Part shown: positions 27,374 to 35,005 of the stretch, piece by piece
How the letters are laid out: every line of letters begins with the position of its first letter
Position numbering within the stretch: the first letter of the stretch is position 1
Origin: Cupriavidus consociatus
GTDB taxonomy: Bacteria > Pseudomonadota > Gammaproteobacteria > Burkholderiales > Burkholderiaceae
NCBI RefSeq assembly: GCF_017814975.1
Contig: NZ_JAGIQA010000019.1
Span: 62,001 to 126,000, forward strand
DNA length: 64,000 nt
Direction: 5' to 3'
Notes under the pieces: generated by a model
Database searches by the model: none
What the model was told of the DNA's origin: nothing
Seen by the model: the letters and a program-made list of their open reading frames with translations, nothing else
Position numbers and translations under genes: made by a program

Positions 27374-27854
27374 GGCGGATCCTCCGGCAGTCATGGATTG
27401 GCGCGGCCCGGCCGCATGACAAGTGGCAGGCGGCAGCGCGGTCGGGTCTTGGCTTTGCGCAGCAGCGCAGATATCAACGGTTGCTGCGACGGCGTGTCAG
27501 CCGGCGGCAACCATGGAGAGGCTGGCTCGGGCCCGGTTCGGCCCGGGCCCCGTGTGGGGGAGAGTCAGGCTGGGAACCGGGCGGATGCAGGCGGTGCGCT
27601 GATCCGGCGGGGAGACATGGCGAACGCGCGCGCGCGCGGGCGGCCGGTCCGCTGCAGGCGGACAGGCGCGTCGGTCATCGGCGTCAAGCGTTCGTTCACG
27701 ATCATGCGGAAAAGATTGATGTGTGGCGGCGATCTGGTCACAAGGCCGGCAAGGTAAGTCGTCGCTTACTATGCAAGGCGCCGCCGGGGCTCGTGCACCG
27801 CTGTGGTGCGATCACGGTGACAGCCATCGTAGCACAGCGGTGCGGGCGCGTACC
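27374..27854. other. intergenic region between rnk and the MerR gene
   Basis: About 480 bases with no supported gene. It holds a GC hairpin (GGGCCCGG...CCGGGCCC, about 27534-27555), a CG dinucleotide run near 27630, and at its right end a long inverted repeat listed separately. Confidence 0.4.
27795..27843. repeat. 18-bp near-perfect inverted repeat downstream of the MerR gene
   Basis: GCACCGCTGTGGTGCGAT (left) and ATCGTAGCACAGCGGTGC (right) pair with one mismatch and one G-T wobble around a 13-base loop. There is no T-run on either side. It may be a Rho-dependent end structure, a REP-like element or a regulator site. Confidence 0.6.
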
Positions 27855-28316
27855 TCACCCATTGGCGGCATGCCCGGCATCGTGCGTGCCAGCATGGCAT
27901 TCGCAGGCGGCCCCGGCGGCGGCCTGCTGCAGGTTCTGCAGGATGCCGCATTCGCTGGCGGGCTGGTGGTGGTGATGGTGGCAGGTCTCGCGCAGTGCGC
28001 GCAGCTGCCCTTCCAGCACTTCAAGCGCCACCCGCTGCGCATGGATCTGCGCGATCTGGCGGTCCAGCAGCGAGTTGATATCGTCGCAGTCCTGCGACGG
28101 GTTGCGCTCGAACTCGCGCAGCCTGCGCACGTCCGACAGGCTCATGCCGAGCGAGCGGCAATGGCGCACGAAGTTCAGCTGCACCAGATGGCCGTCGTCA
28201 TAGCGCCGGTAGCCATTGGCCTCGCGCCGCGGGGCGTCGAGCAGCCCCTCGCGTTCGTAATAGCGGATGGTCTCGATATCGCAGCCGCTGGTACGGGAAA
28301 GTTCGCCGATACGCAT
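27855..28316 (-). CDS. cadR: MerR-family heavy-metal regulator, CadR/PbrR-like
   Basis: A 153-residue MerR protein. The HTH and wing (MRIGELSRTSGCDIETIRYY to about residue 70) precede a long dimerisation helix and a metal loop with Cys77 (QDCDD), Cys112 and Cys123 (CHHHHH...SEC). Pseudomonas CadR uses Cys77, Cys112 and Cys119, so the triad is conserved with four extra residues and an inserted His run. The C-terminus adds CEC and several His, like the His-rich second metal site of CadR. It should sense Cd(II), Pb(II) or Zn(II) and activate by DNA untwisting. AGGA precedes the ATG. The operator-like dyad lies 30 bases upstream; no metal pump gene is next door. Confidence 0.8.
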   Translation of the reverse strand: MRIGELSRTSGCDIETIRYYEREGLLDAPRREANGYRRYDDGHLVQLNFVRHCRSLGMSLSDVRRLREFERNPSQDCDDINSLLDRQIAQIHAQRVALEVLEGQLRALRETCHHHHHQPASECGILQNLQQAAAGAACECHAGTHDAGHAANG

Positions 28317-28345
28317 GGTGGAAATCCTGTCATGGATGGCCAAAT

Positions 28346-28364
28346 CCCTGTAGTCGCTCCAGGG
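28346..28364. promoter_or_regulatory. MerR-type operator dyad
   Basis: CCCTGTAG-TCG-CTCCAGGG is a 19-bp imperfect palindrome (one mismatched pair) of the size and word type bound by CadR/PbrR/ZntR regulators (CCCTATAG or CCCTGTAG half-sites). It sits between the divergent regulator and a small secreted protein gene. The flanking -35 and -10 matches are weak in both directions, so the regulated direction is undecided. Confidence 0.65.
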
Positions 28365-28479
28365 TTTTGCTTAGTGTAGGGCAGTCTGGGCAACCTTGCA
28401 GCGGCGTGCGCCAGCCGGCGCCGTCGTCATGGCGCATCCTGTAGAATCCCTCAACACCTACCGATAAGTCGTCCCCCAA

Positions 28480-28860
28480 TTGCGTTCGCTCCGGCTTTTC
28501 CTGCTGGTCATGATGCTGGCCTTCCTGCCCCTTCCGGGCTGGGCGGGCGCGCTCGCGCATGCCGCGGGTACGATCGGCGACGGGCTGGCGGCGTCCGCCA
28601 CCGCACCGGCGGCAAGCGCGTCCGAAGACATGGCCGGCGATGCCGTGCAAGCTGAGCAGCCCGCCCTCGCGGAATCTGCGCCTGCCCCCGAATCCCCCGA
28701 GCCGCAACCGCAGCCCGGCGGCGACCTTGCCGAGCAGCTGCTGCCGGCATCTCCGCTGCGCCTCGCAGCGTGGGCGGGCCGCACCGGCCCGCCGCGCTAC
28801 GCCGGCGACCCGCTGCCCGAACCCGACCTGCCGCTGCTGCCCCGCCCGCCGCGCGCCTGA
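28480..28860 (+). CDS. small secreted Pro/Ala-rich protein, possible metal-response target
   Basis: A 126-residue protein with a convincing Sec signal peptide (LFLLVMMLAFLPLPGWAGALA), then a low-complexity Ala/Glu/Pro region (including PAPESPEPQPQPGG) and a Pro-Leu-rich tail. No fold or family is recognised; the signal region faintly recalls CzcI-like small periplasmic proteins, which is only an impression. It diverges from the CadR-like gene, with the operator between them, so metal induction is plausible. The start is uncertain: TTG gives the best signal peptide, ATG ten codons later is the alternative, and neither has a clear ribosome binding site. Confidence 0.5.
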   Translation: MRSLRLFLLVMMLAFLPLPGWAGALAHAAGTIGDGLAASATAPAASASEDMAGDAVQAEQPALAESAPAPESPEPQPQPGGDLAEQLLPASPLRLAAWAGRTGPPRYAGDPLPEPDLPLLPRPPRA

Positions 28861-29007
28861 GCGTGCGTGGCCGCGGTTGTCCGCGTCCGCCGTTTTTTGC
28901 GCGCCGTGCCGTGGGTGCGGTGCGCGCTTGCGGCTTGTCCGCATCCCTGCTGTAGTTGCCCCACCGTTGCTCGACTTCGATTGCACTCGACTGCATTCCA
29001 CACACAC

Positions 29008-29886
29008 ATGAAACGCGTACTGCTTTTCCTGGCGACCAACATCGCCGTCATGATCGTCCTCAGCATCACCGCCAGCGTGCTCGGCGTGAACCGGTTCCTG
29101 ACCGCCAACGGCCTGAACCTGGGCATGCTGCTGGCTTTTGCGGCGCTGATGGGCTTTGGCGGCTCCTTTATCTCGCTGCTGATGTCCAAGACCATCGCCA
29201 AGTGGTCCACCGGCGCGCAGGTCATCACCCACCCGAGCACCAGCACCGAGCTGTGGCTGGTGCAGACGGTAGAAAAGCTGGCGCAGCGCGCCGGCCTGCC
29301 CATGCCCGAAGTGGCCATCTACGACGGCGAGCCCAACGCCTTCGCCACCGGCGCGACCAAGAACAGCTCGCTGGTGGCGGTGTCCACCGGTTTGCTGCAA
29401 TCGATGTCGCACGAGGAAGTGGAGGCGGTGCTGGCGCACGAGGTCGCCCACGTGGCCAACGGTGACATGGTCACGCTGACGCTGATCCAGGGCGTGGTCA
29501 ACACCTTCGTCATCTTCCTCGCGCGCGTGGTCGGCTACTTCGTCGATTCGATGCTGCGCAAGAACGACGAGGAATCGAGCGGCCCGGGCATCGGCTACAT
29601 GGTGACCGTGATCGTCTGCGAGATCGTGTTTGGCATCCTGGCCAGCATCATCGTGGCGTGGTTCTCGCGCCAGCGCGAATTCCGCGCCGATGCCGGCGCC
29701 TCGGGCCTGATGGGGTCGCCCACGCCGATGGTCTCGGCGTTGCGCCGCCTGGGCGGCCTGGAGCCGGACGGACTGCCGCAGAACATGCAGGCCATGGGCA
29801 TTGCCGGCGGCAAGTCGTGGATGGCGCTGTTCTCGAGCCATCCGCCGATCGAGGAACGCATTGCCGCGCTGCAGTCGGCGCGCTGA
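29008..29886 (+). CDS. htpX: protease HtpX
   Basis: A 292-residue M48-family membrane zinc protease that degrades misfolded inner membrane proteins. Two N-terminal membrane helices (about residues 4-25 and 36-58) precede the cytosolic catalytic domain with VLAHEVAHVANGD (His144, Glu145, His148) and QREFRADAGA carrying the third ligand; two further hydrophobic segments lie between (about 155-180 and 195-215). Length agrees with E. coli HtpX (293). The final HPPIEERIAAL block is also typical. Regulation by envelope stress is known for the family but no specific site was recognised here. Confidence 0.95.
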   Translation: MKRVLLFLATNIAVMIVLSITASVLGVNRFLTANGLNLGMLLAFAALMGFGGSFISLLMSKTIAKWSTGAQVITHPSTSTELWLVQTVEKLAQRAGLPMPEVAIYDGEPNAFATGATKNSSLVAVSTGLLQSMSHEEVEAVLAHEVAHVANGDMVTLTLIQGVVNTFVIFLARVVGYFVDSMLRKNDEESSGPGIGYMVTVIVCEIVFGILASIIVAWFSRQREFRADAGASGLMGSPTPMVSALRRLGGLEPDGLPQNMQAMGIAGGKSWMALFSSHPPIEERIAALQSAR

Positions 29887-29911
29887 CCTGAGGCTGGCCT
29901 CGCAAGCGGGG

Positions 29912-30316
29912 CTAGTCGAACACCCTGCCGCGCAGTGCCTTGACCTGGCTGCGCTGGCTCTTGCCTTCCAGCCTGCGCTGGCGCGATGCCAGCGTCGGCC
30001 GCGTGGCACGCCGCACGCGCGGCGGCGCGGCCACGCTGCGCACCAGCTCATGCAGGCGCCGCACCGCTTCGTCGCGGTTCTGCTCGAGGCTGCGGAATTG
30101 CTGCGCCTTGATCACCACCACGCCGTCGCGCGTGATGCGGTGATCGTGCAAGGCCAGAAGTCGTTCCTTGTGGTCAGGCTGCAGCGACGATGCCCGCACG
30201 TCGTAGCGCAGGTGCACGGCGTTCGATACCTTGTTGATGTTTTGCCCGCCCGCGCCTTGCGCGCGGATCGCGGTGATCAGGTATTCGTGGTGGGGAATGA
30301 CTAACTCATCGACCAT
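29912..30316 (-). CDS. arfB: alternative ribosome-rescue factor ArfB (YaeJ)
   Basis: A 134-residue class I release-factor-like protein that hydrolyses peptidyl-tRNA on stalled ribosomes. The GGQ motif is at residues 23-25 (RAQGAGGQNINKV), followed by the RF catalytic fold and a basic C-terminal tail (RRATRPTLASRQRR, GKSQRSQVKALRGR) that enters the empty mRNA channel. Length and layout match ArfB. Convergent with htpX, leaving only 25 bases between the two stop codons. Confidence 0.92.
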   Translation of the reverse strand: MVDELVIPHHEYLITAIRAQGAGGQNINKVSNAVHLRYDVRASSLQPDHKERLLALHDHRITRDGVVVIKAQQFRSLEQNRDEAVRRLHELVRSVAAPPRVRRATRPTLASRQRRLEGKSQRSQVKALRGRVFD

Positions 30317-30761
30317 GGCTGCATCATAACAAGCCGGCCACGCACCGTGCCCGCGCTAGTGCCATGCATAAGCCAGGCCGATGCCTGCGCGTCCCGCGCT
30401 GCGTGACGATGGTCACGCGCAGGCTTATGTACGTCTCCAGCAACGGTTTCTTCGTCGCCCATCCGCCCGTGCCGCCGGCACGCGCGACGTCAGGAGTGAC
30501 GAGAAATTTGCCGCGGTCGTCCCACCCGCCTGGCGCGAAGCGACGCCCCAGGAGATGTTCAGTCGCGGTTCCGGCACGCTGCGCGACGTCTCTACGCTGC
30601 CAAGAACGCGGGCCGAAACCGGGTAGTCAGCGACGGCCGCGTGCCTCAGCCGATGAGCGATAGCGGGCCCACCCTGCGCCGACGGCCTGAGTGCCGCGAG
30701 AACGTGGCTGTTCTGTTCGTTCAGCAGTTCATTCGCGGAAAAGCGGGAATCCGGATGGGAT
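30317..30761. other. intergenic region between arfB and tRNA-Arg
   Basis: No supported gene. It contains a long inverted repeat in which CATAAGCC and GCCTGCGCGT (about 30367-30392) can each pair with ACGCGCAGGCTTATG (30415-30429). A following open frame (30381-30626) has moderate codon bias but no ribosome binding site or recognisable family, and could be a decayed gene. Confidence 0.35.
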
Positions 30762-30837
30762 TGGCGCGCCCGGCTGGGATCGAACCAGCAACCCCTGCCT
30801 TCGGAGGGCAGTACTCTATCCATTGAGCTACGGGCGC
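30762..30837 (-). tRNA. tRNA-Arg (anticodon CCG)
   Basis: The reverse strand folds into a complete 76-base cloverleaf including encoded CCA. Acceptor GCGCCCG pairs with CGGGCGC, the D arm is GCTC/GAGT around AATGGATA, and the anticodon stem CTGCC/GGCAG encloses CTCCGAA (anticodon CCG). The T arm is GCTGG/CCAGC around TTCGATC. It reads the CGG arginine codon. Confidence 0.95.
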
Positions 30838-31295
30838 ACAGAGACGGTTTTTCAACCGGTATTGCGGGTACAGCGGTGCAGCGCGCGAATGCCGCCGCAG
30901 GAAAGTCGCATAGGATACCGCGTTTGCCCCGCGCCGTCCATGCGGGGCACTCCGGAGGATCCGCAATACGTCTCGCAACCGCCGCTTTTGGCACTGGCGC
31001 AGGGTGGAATGGGGCTATAATCGCCAGCTATTTGCGTCAAACCGTGCCCCTCACGCAGTCGACCAGGATCAAGGCTTTGCGGCCTGGATTCGGCGACAAT
31101 CCGGGGCCCGGCCCGGGAGACAGTCCGAAGTGCGCAAATGGCGACAGACCCAAGTCAGGCAATGGCCACGAGGCAGCAGCATGGGGCGGACTTCTGTCGG
31201 GCCCCTTGCGGGCCAGCTAGTGGTCAGACGAGGGCCAGATAAAGCAAGCCGAGGGTGAGCGGCAAGAAGGTTTCCTGCAAAACTGAGAGTTCTGT
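30838..31295. other. leader region upstream of the cytochrome c gene
   Basis: About 460 bases without a supported gene. A perfect TATAAT at 31016-31021 gives a candidate promoter whose transcript would carry a leader of roughly 270 bases before the cytochrome gene. The leader contains GC hairpins (for example around GGGCCC near 31200). No known RNA family is recognised. Confidence 0.4.
31016..31021 (+). promoter_or_regulatory. perfect -10 hexamer (TATAAT)
   Basis: A consensus -10 in a GC-rich context. The best -35 at 17-base spacing is ACTGGC, a weak match. It most likely drives the cytochrome c gene. Confidence 0.4.
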
Positions 31296-32180
31296 ATGAG
31301 CGACGTCCACAACGAACACCACGAACACGAGTCTCCCATCAAGACACCGAAGCAGCTGATCGCTGTGGTGATCGCGGCTTTCCTGGTACCGATCATCGTG
31401 ATCGCCCTGCTGGTCAACTTTGTGGGACACGGCTCCACTGAAAGTGCCGGCGCTGTCACCACCGCGGAAGCCGTCAACGACCGCATCAAGCCGGTCGCGT
31501 TGCTCGAAATCAAGGATCCCAACGCACCGCGCGTGTTCAAGACCGGCGAACAGGTCTACAAGGAAATCTGCGCCGCCTGCCACGCCACCGGCGCGGCGGG
31601 GGCGCCCAAGTACGGTACTGCCGGCGACTGGAGCGCGCGTATCGGCCAGGGCTTCGACGGCCTGATGAAGTCGGTGCTGGCCGGCAAGGGCGCAATGCCG
31701 CCGCGCGCCGGCAGCACACCTGACGACTACACCGATTACGAACTGGCCCGCGCCGTGGTCTACATGGCTGACGCCGGTGGCGCCAAGTTCCCCGAGCCGC
31801 CCGCACCGGCTGCCGCGGCACCGGCCACCGCCGCGGCGCCCGAGGCCGGTGCCGCGCCGGCTGCTGCCGCTGCGCCGGCACCGGCCGCACTGGCTGCTGC
31901 TCCGGCTGCTCCGGCGGCCGCGGCACCGGCTGCTGCGTCGGCCGACGTTGGCAAGAAGGTCTATGACCAGGTCTGTGCCGCCTGCCACGCCGCCGGCGTG
32001 GCCGGTGCGCCCAAGTTCGGCGACAAGGCCGCCTGGGCGCCGCGCCTGAAGGAAGGCATGGACACGGTCCACAACTACGCGCTGAAGGGCAAGGGCGTGA
32101 TGCCGCCCAAGGGTGGCTACGCCGGCCCGGACGCCGACGTGATCGCCGCGTCGGACTACATGGCGAACGCTGCCAAGTAA
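31296..32180 (+). CDS. membrane-anchored di-haem cytochrome c (c5 family)
   Basis: A 294-residue protein with an N-terminal membrane anchor (about residues 20-42, no cleavage motif) and two class I c-type haem domains. The haem sites are CAACH at 92-96 and 227-231, each followed by a GAPK block and a distal Met in GAMPPRAG and GVMPPKGG. The domains are joined by a long Ala/Pro linker (about 155-215). Such c5-type proteins carry electrons to terminal oxidases in the periplasm. His-rich MSDVHNEHHEHE forms the cytoplasmic start. Monocistronic, with its own terminator. Confidence 0.92.
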   Translation: MSDVHNEHHEHESPIKTPKQLIAVVIAAFLVPIIVIALLVNFVGHGSTESAGAVTTAEAVNDRIKPVALLEIKDPNAPRVFKTGEQVYKEICAACHATGAAGAPKYGTAGDWSARIGQGFDGLMKSVLAGKGAMPPRAGSTPDDYTDYELARAVVYMADAGGAKFPEPPAPAAAAPATAAAPEAGAAPAAAAAPAPAALAAAPAAPAAAAPAAASADVGKKVYDQVCAACHAAGVAGAPKFGDKAAWAPRLKEGMDTVHNYALKGKGVMPPKGGYAGPDADVIAASDYMANAAK

Positions 32181-32203
32181 GACACGACTGCGCCGCAGAC
32201 AAC

Positions 32204-32232
32204 AACGCCCGCGAAATTCGCGGGCGTTTTTT
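32204..32232 (+). terminator. intrinsic terminator after the cytochrome c gene
   Basis: AACGCCCGCGAA and its complement form a perfect 12-bp stem that runs into TTTTTT. The hemN gene ends convergently just beyond; its A-run side is too weak for a reverse terminator. Confidence 0.85.
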
Positions 32233-32246
32233 ATGCCTGGCGTCGG

Positions 32247-33743
32247 TTACACGACGCGCGAGTAGCGCGCCCGCGGCACGAAGCGGATCGGTTGCGTGCC
32301 GTCGTTGGCGGCCTGGGGCGTGTCCTGGCTTTCGGGCCCCGCCACTGCGGCGCGGGCGGCATCGTCGCGCAGGTAGCGGTCGAACACCATCGCCACGCGC
32401 CGCACCAGCAGGCGTCCCAGCGGCGTGACCGTGATGCGGGCGGGCTCGACCTGCACCAGGCCATCTGCCGCGAGCGCCCCAAGGTCAGCCAGTTCGGCCG
32501 CGAAGCCGGTGGCGAAATCGATGCCGTGGCGCCGCTCCAGCGCGGGGATATCCAGCACGCCGTTGCACATCAGCGCGCCGATCAGTTCTCGGCGCAGATG
32601 ATCGTCGGCAGTCATCGCCACCCCGCGCGCCAGCGGCAGGCGGCCGTGGTCGAGCGCGCCGTAGTACTCGTCCAGCGTGCGCGCGTTCTGCACGTAGCGG
32701 CCCGCCACCGCGCCGATCGCCGAGATGCCGAGGCCGAGCTGGTCGTAGCCGGCGTGCGTGGAATAGCCCTGGAAGTTTCGCTGCAGCCGGCCTTCGCGCT
32801 GCGCCACGGCGAGGTCGTCGTCGGGCAGCGCGAAGTGGTCCATGCCGATATAGACGTAGCCCTCGGCGGTCAGCCGTTCGATGGTGGAGACCAGAATATC
32901 GAGCTTCTCGCCGGCCGGCGGCAACGCGCTTTCGTCGATGCGCCGCTGCGGCTTGAACACATGCGGCAGGTGCGCATAGCTGTAGACCGAAAGGCGGTCG
33001 GGCCGCAGCGCCAGCACCTGATCGATGGTGCGGCCAAAGCGTGCGGCAGTCTGGTGCGGCAGGCCGTAGATCAGGTCGAGGCTGACCGAGCGGAAGCCCA
33101 GCAGGCGCGCGGCGTCGACCACGGCACGAGTCTCTTCGTACGGCTGGATCCGGTGGATGGCCTGCTGCACCTCGGGATCGAAATCCTGCACGCCCAGGCT
33201 GACGCGGTTGAAGCCCAGTTCTGCCAGCAGCGCCATGCGCGCGTCATCGACGCGGCGCGGATCGATCTCGATCGAATGCTCGCCATCTGGCGCCAGTTCG
33301 AAGTGCTCGTGCAGCAGCGCCATCACGCGGCGCATTTCGTCGGGGTCCAGGAAGGTCGGCGTACCGCCACCCCAGTGCGACTGGAGCACGCGCCGCCGCG
33401 TGCCGAGCTGTGCGGCCAGCAGCGCCATCTCGCGGCCCAGATACGTGACGTAGCGAGCACTGCGGCCGTGGTCGCGCGTGATGATCTTGTTGCAGCCGCA
33501 GTAGTAGCAGATGTTCTCGCAGAACGGGATATGCAGGTACAGCGACAACGGCGCGGGCGCATCGGCACGGCAGGCGGCCAGCGCGTCGTGGTACAGCGAC
33601 AAATCCGGGCCGTTCCTGAAGCGGTCGGCGGTGGGGTAGGAGGTGTAGCGCGGGCCGTTGCCGTCGATGCGGCCGGCGAGAGCGCGAAAGTCCGACAGCG
33701 CGCGGCGGTCGGGCGCAGGGGTAGTCATGGCAAGCGGGTTCAT
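32247..33743 (-). CDS. hemN: oxygen-independent coproporphyrinogen III dehydrogenase
   Basis: A 498-residue radical SAM enzyme that decarboxylates coproporphyrinogen III without oxygen in haem synthesis. The cluster motif is HIPFCENICYYCGC (Cys75, Cys79, Cys82 plus Cys84), with the preceding PRYTSYPTADRF trip-wire segment, WGGGTPTFL for SAM, and GVQDFDPEVQQAIHRIQ as in true HemN rather than HemW. An upstream in-frame ATG exists, but it lies inside the predicted -10 element, so this ATG (or one five codons later) is preferred; ribosome binding sites are weak. An Fnr/Anr site is positioned for anaerobic activation. Confidence 0.95.
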   Translation of the reverse strand: MNPLAMTTPAPDRRALSDFRALAGRIDGNGPRYTSYPTADRFRNGPDLSLYHDALAACRADAPAPLSLYLHIPFCENICYYCGCNKIITRDHGRSARYVTYLGREMALLAAQLGTRRRVLQSHWGGGTPTFLDPDEMRRVMALLHEHFELAPDGEHSIEIDPRRVDDARMALLAELGFNRVSLGVQDFDPEVQQAIHRIQPYEETRAVVDAARLLGFRSVSLDLIYGLPHQTAARFGRTIDQVLALRPDRLSVYSYAHLPHVFKPQRRIDESALPPAGEKLDILVSTIERLTAEGYVYIGMDHFALPDDDLAVAQREGRLQRNFQGYSTHAGYDQLGLGISAIGAVAGRYVQNARTLDEYYGALDHGRLPLARGVAMTADDHLRRELIGALMCNGVLDIPALERRHGIDFATGFAAELADLGALAADGLVQVEPARITVTPLGRLLVRRVAMVFDRYLRDDAARAAVAGPESQDTPQAANDGTQPIRFVPRARYSRVV

Positions 33744-33774
33744 GGGGGCGCGGGGGAACGGTATTTGACAGCTC

Positions 33775-33816
33775 ATGCTAGGACCGCACGGCGCGCGTTG
33801 CGTTGATCGCCGTCAA
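33775..33816 (-). promoter_or_regulatory. Fnr/Anr-dependent promoter of hemN
   Basis: TTGATCGCCGTCAA at 33803-33816 matches the Fnr box TTGAT-N4-ATCAA with a single mismatch. A reverse-strand -10 hexamer TAGCAT lies at 33775-33780. With a start site near 33768 the box centre falls at about -41.5, the class II activator position. Such control is known for hemN in other proteobacteria; here it is inferred from sequence. Confidence 0.7.
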
Positions 33817-33925
33817 GCGCAACGTCGTTGCGGCACGGACGCGCGGGCGCCCCGCGTCACACGGCTGTCATACGTGGCGCATACGCTGCGCGCCAGCGCG
33901 AGTTGCGCGCCTTTTCTATTGCACG

Positions 33926-35005
33926 ATGCCGATGCCGGACACCCTGCCCCCGACTTCCCTGCCGTACCTGACGCTGCCCGCTGCACCGCTGCTGGCCCAG
34001 TCCTCGGTGCGTCGCACCGTGGTGGTGGGCCACCTGATCGACCGCGGCAGTGCGCAGGCGGACCTGGCGCGCGACTACCTGGCCGGCGCCAAGGTGCTGT
34101 TCGACGCGGTCAATGCCGCCAATGGCCCGGTACGGATCTCCCACGTGGTGCGCGACGCCGACCCCGATCCGCGCCGTGCGCTGGCACAGGCGGTGACATT
34201 GGCGGACAGCGAGCGTGCCGAGCTGCTGTTCGGCGCCGGCGACCGCATCCTGCCGGCGCTGGCGTCATCGACAGAGCTGGCCCGGCGCGGCGTGCAGATT
34301 GTCGCGCCGCTGTCCGGCCTGGCATTGGCTGGGGACAACATCTGGTTCACCCGCGCCGACTACCAGGCCGAGCTTGACGCTGCGGTGCGGCAGTTGCGCA
34401 GCTATGGCCTGAGCGCGATCGCGCTGGCGGTGGCGCCGGACTTCGCTACGCCGTCGCTGGCCCGGCTGGAGGCCCAGACCGGCACGCGCGCGGTGCCGCT
34501 CGATCCCAAAACCGATCCGGGTGCCGATGCCGCGGCACGCCGCATTGCAGCCGCCCGCCCCGGCGCAGTGATCGTGGCGGGCGATACGCTCGCCTATGCC
34601 GGACTGGGCCGAGCGCTCGCGGCGCAGGGCTGGTATGGCTTCCTGGTCGGCCTGTCGTCGGTCAGTGCCACGGCCGCGCGCGAGATCCTGGGCCCCGGCT
34701 ATGCCGGCGGCATGGTGCTGACGCAGATAGCGCCAGGTCCGCAGCAGGCCACGCTGCGCGTGGTCAGGGAGCACGTGGCGCGCATGAAGCGATACCTGGA
34801 TGAGCCGCCGTCGTCGGCGACGCTGGCCGGCTATATCGGCGCCGCTTGGCTGGCGCGGGCGCTGGCCGGTGTGCGTGCCGGCGGTGCCGCCGAACTGCGC
34901 CGCGCGCTGCAAGGCCGTGTCGACGTGGGAGACTTCACCCTCGACTTCAGCCACGGCCAGCGCGGCTCGCAATACGTCACGCTGGCGGTATCAGGCGAGC
35001 GGTAG
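33926..35005 (+). CDS. orphan periplasmic-binding-fold protein (LivK-type, type 1)
   Basis: A 359-residue protein that fits the receptor-family ligand-binding fold: VVVGHLIDRGSAQADLARDYLAGAKVLFDAVNAANG opens the first lobe and later parts (PGAVIVAGDTLAYAGLGRAL, YAGGMVLTQIAPGP) match the second. It resembles branched-chain amino acid binding proteins, but the N-terminus (MPMPDTLPPTSLPYL) is a poor signal peptide and no permease or ATPase genes are near. No ribosome binding site is visible before the ATG. It may be secreted from an unrecognised start, or be cytoplasmic like AmiC. Its 3' end overlaps the convergent sensor kinase by 15 bases. Confidence 0.65.
   Translation: MPMPDTLPPTSLPYLTLPAAPLLAQSSVRRTVVVGHLIDRGSAQADLARDYLAGAKVLFDAVNAANGPVRISHVVRDADPDPRRALAQAVTLADSERAELLFGAGDRILPALASSTELARRGVQIVAPLSGLALAGDNIWFTRADYQAELDAAVRQLRSYGLSAIALAVAPDFATPSLARLEAQTGTRAVPLDPKTDPGADAAARRIAAARPGAVIVAGDTLAYAGLGRALAAQGWYGFLVGLSSVSATAAREILGPGYAGGMVLTQIAPGPQQATLRVVREHVARMKRYLDEPPSSATLAGYIGAAWLARALAGVRAGGAAELRRALQGRVDVGDFTLDFSHGQRGSQYVTLAVSGER

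Noticed and set aside
30381..30626. Possible 81-codon gene upstream of the tRNA
   Set aside because: Codon bias is only moderate, there is no clear ribosome binding site and no family is recognised. Mentioned in the intergenic entry only.
30762..30837. tRNA-Arg as integration site of a genomic island
   Set aside because: No integrase gene, no repeated copy of the tRNA 3' end and no change in composition in the flanking 10 kb.
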